A DNA stretch of 64,000 nucleotides from Caulobacterales bacterium (GTDB taxonomy: Bacteria; Pseudomonadota; Alphaproteobacteria; Caulobacterales; Caulobacteraceae), in the NCBI GenBank assembly GCA_017302105.1, contig JAFLCS010000001.1, positions 744,001 to 808,000 on the forward strand, written 5' to 3'. Of this stretch, positions 61,141 through 64,000 are shown one piece after another. Both the position numbers and the translations under genes were made by a program. Within the stretch, counting starts at the first letter, position 1. Each line of letters begins with the position of its first letter. The notes under the pieces were generated by a model that was not told the DNA's origin, made no database searches, and saw only the letters and a program-made list of their open reading frames with translations.

Positions 61141-62607
61141 TCAACGCTTGGTGCGCTTTCGCGGCGCGGCGCGGCGCGGCGGCGGCGCGGGTGCCGGAGG
61201 TTCCGGCGGTGGGTCGCCCTCGTCCCAGTCGCCCGGATCATCCGGTGCCCGCCAAGGGCGTTGCGGGGCTTCCATGTCGGAGGGTCGTGCAGGTATTGCG
61301 GCAACCGGGGCATCGGGTTGGGGCAGGGCCGGCGACGCCGAAAAGGCCTCGGCCAGCTCGGCCTCGTCGGTCCAGCGGGTGATGAGACGAACCCAGCCAG
61401 CCCGGTCATGGTCGAAGGTCTCGGAGCCAGTACTCGCGTCCGGCGGCGCGGCGGCGGCGCGGGCGGCGAAGGTGCGGGCCTCGGCGACGCGGCCATTGGC
61501 CCAGGCCGCGCGGGCCTTGAGGTCGAGCCAGCGGGCGGTGTCCGGGGTCTGATCGAGGCTGCCCACGGCACGGTCGATGGCGTTGGTGTCGCCGATCAGC
61601 AAGGCCCGCTCCACCTCCAGCGCCCGGCTTTCCGGATGCTCGGGCACGCGCGCGATCATGCGGGCATAGCGGCCGGCCCGTTCCTCGGGCGTCTCGCCGG
61701 GGCGCAGGTCGCGATAGGTGACGGCCAGGGCCGGGTGAGGGGCAGCTTTCCAAGCCTTGAGCAGCAACACCTCACCGCGCCCGGGGCGACCGGCCGCAGC
61801 TTCGAGGCGGGCGGCCAGAACGGCGGCGGGCACAAAGTCCGGCGACAGCCCGACGGCCTTGACCGCATCGCGGGCCTGGGCTTCGGCCCCGGCTTCCATG
61901 GCACGCACGGTCAGCAGGGCGGCGCGCGCGCGTGCGGCCTTGTCGGAGGCGAGGGATCGCTTGGCCCCGGGCCCGGCCAGCAGGGCCAATGCGCCTTCCC
62001 AGTCACCGGCCTCCAGCCGGTCATCGAACTGCATTCGCCAGGCCCAGCCCCCGCCGCGCCCGGCTACCTCTCCGGCCCGGGCCTGTTCGAGCGCACCCTG
62101 TCGATCGCCGGCCTGCCAGGACAGCCGCGCCAACCCCTGACGTGCCGGCCCCTGGGCATCGGGGTAGGCCAGCAGGCCCTCATAGGCGGCGCGGGCCGTC
62201 GCGTCCTCCTGAGCCAATTCGGCGGACTGGGCGGCCAGCAGGCCGGCCAGGATCGGCGCGTCCTCGGCGGCACCGGCGGCGCGGCGCGCCATGCGGCGAG
62301 CGTCTTCCACATCGCCGGAGGCCAGGGCCAGATAGCCCCGCGCCAGGGCGGCATAGGATTCGCGCCGACGGGCGTCCTGACGCTGACGGGCGGCCCGGTG
62401 CGGGGCTTCGCCGATCCAGATGGCCAGGCGCCAGAAGCCGACGGCGAGAAGCGCCAGTACGCCCAGCAGAACCGCGCCGGCCGCAGCCGAGGTATCGAGC
62501 CGCCAGCCCAGCCATTCCGCGGTCAGAATCCCAGGCTCGCCCGAGGCTGCGACAGCCAGAAGGGCAAGGGCCATCCCGGCCAGGAGCGCCAGGCCGACAC
62601 GGATCAA
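61141..62607 (-). CDS. hemY: HemY-type membrane protein with TPR domain
   Basis: A 488-residue protein. Two N-terminal membrane spans (residues about 3-22 and 42-64) form the HemY_N region; RRREYAALARGYLALASG-like and following helical repeats are TPRs (about 85-410). A Pro/Ala-rich basic tail ends in RRAAPRKRTKR. Role in late haem synthesis is inferred from gene order in proteobacteria. Not the coproporphyrinogen oxidase of Bacillus. Overlaps the upstream gene (ATGA). Confidence 0.85.
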   Translation of the reverse strand: MIRVGLALLAGMALALLAVAASGEPGILTAEWLGWRLDTSAAAGAVLLGVLALLAVGFWRLAIWIGEAPHRAARQRQDARRRESYAALARGYLALASGDVEDARRMARRAAGAAEDAPILAGLLAAQSAELAQEDATARAAYEGLLAYPDAQGPARQGLARLSWQAGDRQGALEQARAGEVAGRGGGWAWRMQFDDRLEAGDWEGALALLAGPGAKRSLASDKAARARAALLTVRAMEAGAEAQARDAVKAVGLSPDFVPAAVLAARLEAAAGRPGRGEVLLLKAWKAAPHPALAVTYRDLRPGETPEERAGRYARMIARVPEHPESRALEVERALLIGDTNAIDRAVGSLDQTPDTARWLDLKARAAWANGRVAEARTFAARAAAAPPDASTGSETFDHDRAGWVRLITRWTDEAELAEAFSASPALPQPDAPVAAIPARPSDMEAPQRPWRAPDDPGDWDEGDPPPEPPAPAPPPRRAAPRKRTKR

Positions 62608-63533
62608 AGCGGCGCTCCCGTTTCGGCGGTGGTGGCCCCGGACAGATCACCCAGGGCCTGGGCGCGCAGGGCATCGATGCGGCGCTCGATCTCCACCCGG
62701 CGTTCAGCGCGCGCGGTCCATTCCGACATGGCGACGCGCGCCGGCTCGGGCAGGGACTGAAGCTGGGCGAGGGCCCCCTCCAGGTCGCCTTCGCGGACCC
62801 GTCGCTCGGCGCGGGCCAGGATCGCATCGGCGCTTTCGCCCTCCAGATCGCCGATCCGGCGCAGGCTGAAGACCGAACGGAAGGCTCGGCCAAGCGATTC
62901 GAAGAAGCCGCCGTCGGCGGCCCGTCCATCGGCGACCCGAGCGGCGCGGGCGGCGGCGGCGGGATATTCGCCGACCAGGGAGGCGCGCGTCGGAGCCCCC
63001 TGTTCAGCCAGTTCTCGCAGCGCCCGAATCCCGCGCGAGGTCGGGGCCAGGCGTTCCAGCGAGGCCAGTTCACCAGCGAAGGGGGAGGACCCCTCGGCGG
63101 CATCGGCCAGGGAGGCGGCGGCCACGGCGGCGGCGGCGGCACGCGACATCCGCGACTGCGAGGCCTCAAGCGCGGCAATGCGTTCTTCCAGCTGGAGTGG
63201 ATCGACCACCACGGTTTCGCCGTCTTCGGTCGGCACGGCGACCGGCTCGGGGCGGGTGGCGGCCTGGCGGCGCGCCAGTTCCAGTTCACTTTCGAGCTGT
63301 TCGATGCGCTGGCGCATCTGGACCCGTTCCTGGCTTTCGGAGACCGGCGCGGCGGGGCCGATGGCGCGGGCCAACCGCTCGCGGAAAGCTCCGGCACCGA
63401 CGGCAATGATGGTCAGCACCAGGCCGATCGCGATCAGGGCCATGATGCGTGGCGGGATGTTCGGCCGCTCCAGCTCCTGGTGCGGCGGCTCAGGCTCGAT
63501 CCGGGGCCGGTCCTCGGCAGGGGTGTCGCTCAT
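62604..63533 (-). CDS. mitofilin/Mic60-like membrane protein
   Basis: A 309-residue protein with one span (about 29-49) after a Pro-rich N-terminus, a coiled coil (MRQRIEQLESELELARRQA, about 72-95), a long helical region, and a C-terminal mitofilin-like helix set (RRVREGDLEGALAQLQSLP, RVEIERRIDALRAQ). Alphaproteobacterial Mic60, which shapes inner-membrane invaginations, lies between hemD and hemY, exactly as here. Position strongly supports this; residue-level evidence is moderate. Overlaps hemD by 4 bp and hemY by 4 bp. Confidence 0.75.
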   Translation of the reverse strand: MSDTPAEDRPRIEPEPPHQELERPNIPPRIMALIAIGLVLTIIAVGAGAFRERLARAIGPAAPVSESQERVQMRQRIEQLESELELARRQAATRPEPVAVPTEDGETVVVDPLQLEERIAALEASQSRMSRAAAAAVAAASLADAAEGSSPFAGELASLERLAPTSRGIRALRELAEQGAPTRASLVGEYPAAAARAARVADGRAADGGFFESLGRAFRSVFSLRRIGDLEGESADAILARAERRVREGDLEGALAQLQSLPEPARVAMSEWTARAERRVEIERRIDALRAQALGDLSGATTAETGAPL

Positions 63534-64000
63534 CGGGGGGCCTTGGGCAGGGTTTCGTGCGCAAGCCTAACCAAGGATGCGTCGTCAGGGAACGGGGCGA
63601 CAGTCAGCGATTTGACCGCGACGCCCTGGAACGGGTCGGCGCAAGCCTGGGACAGAGCCAGGACGTGCAGGCCTGGCAAGCGTGACCGGGCCTGTTCGAC
63701 AACGGTGCGGGCCGCGCGCGCAGAATGGACCAGTACCGCCATGAGGTCTGGGGCTGACAGAGCGGTGGTGACCAGGACCGGGACCGTCTCGTAGATCGGC
63801 CGGACGACCACCTCGATCCCGGTGGGTTCCAGCAGGGCGGCCAGGTCAGCCGCGGGCTGCCTGGGGGCCAGATGCAGAAGCCGGCGTGCGGGTCGGGCGG
63901 CGAGCAGGTGCGCCAGAGCCTGCACATCGCCGCCGGCCGTGCGGATGTCGGTGAAGCCAGCGTCTGACAGGGCCTCGGCCGTGGCTTCGCCGACCGCGAA
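63530..64000 (-). CDS. hemD: uroporphyrinogen-III synthase HemD (5' end outside window)
   Basis: About 156 C-terminal codons of the enzyme that closes and inverts ring D in tetrapyrrole synthesis. The visible start of the fragment reads FAVGEATAEALSDAGF, a conserved HemD block, followed by LLHLAPRQPAADLAALLEP and VLVHSARAARTVVEQA. The frame stays open to the window edge, so the true N-terminus is further on. First of the hemD - mitofilin-like - hemY unit; hemC would be expected upstream in many relatives. Confidence 0.85.
   Translation of the reverse strand, partial: FAVGEATAEALSDAGFTDIRTAGGDVQALAHLLAARPARRLLHLAPRQPAADLAALLEPTGIEVVVRPIYETVPVLVTTALSAPDLMAVLVHSARAARTVVEQARSRLPGLHVLALSQACADPFQGVAVKSLTVAPFPDDASLVRLAHETLPKAPR

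Noticed and set aside
61141..62607. hemY as the oxygen-dependent protoporphyrinogen oxidase
   Set aside because: No FAD-binding motif; membrane spans plus TPR identify the proteobacterial HemY of unknown activity.

Overview
The window is GC-rich and nearly saturated with genes. It most likely comes from a member of the Caulobacteraceae, probably Brevundimonas or a close relative. The main reason is the block fliQ-fliR-flhB followed directly by the cell-cycle kinase gene cckA, the arrangement known from Caulobacter crescentus. The mitofilin-like gene between hemD and hemY is a general alphaproteobacterial arrangement. The genus is an inference; no rRNA is present.

Layout. 0-8.7 kb: housekeeping genes (flavoprotein end, holin-like protein, RecQ, MFS permease, truA-fmt-small membrane protein-def chained on the minus strand, a methyltransferase). 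8.8-13 kb: flagellar export genes and cckA. 13-23 kb: secreted or envelope hydrolases, including two DUF885 lipoprotein paralogues on either side of a GNAT-nitrilase fusion gene. 24-33.7 kb: an envelope-glycan island, all on the minus strand. It holds opgH, an acyltransferase fused to a DUF998-like domain, and a wecB-nfrB-TPR-nfrA-like operon resembling the E. coli N4-glycan-receptor (NGR) exopolysaccharide pathway. Five copies of a 14-bp palindrome (TCACG-N4-CGTGA type) sit only in the upstream regions of its three transcription units. 33.8-44.5 kb: an HTH/membrane-protein pair, TraB-like protein, tRNA-Gly, autotransporter esterase, response regulator, YggS, a ThiE-like protein, and an ECF sigma factor next to a Ser/Thr kinase.

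44.6-52.6 kb is a copper-handling region: copC-copD, a low-GC acyltransferase, a CnrYXH-like regulatory trio (membrane anti-sigma candidate, periplasmic sensor, ECF sigma), then copA-copB-copC and a secreted Cys-rich mini-protein. Three promoters (for copCD, the regulatory trio and copA) share GAGGG(C/A)A(C/T)-N13-CGTAT, which predicts a single ECF regulon.

52.7-61 kb carries a TorF-like porin, a His/Cys-rich small protein, czcCBA and a CDF exporter. This segment lies exactly between the 3' end of an intact tRNA-Thr(CGT) and a degenerate copy of that tRNA 8380 bp away in the same orientation, the geometry of an old tRNA-targeted integration. The window closes with hemY, a mitofilin/Mic60-like gene and a partial hemD.

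Functional assignments rest on reading motifs and recalled family features. No database search was run.
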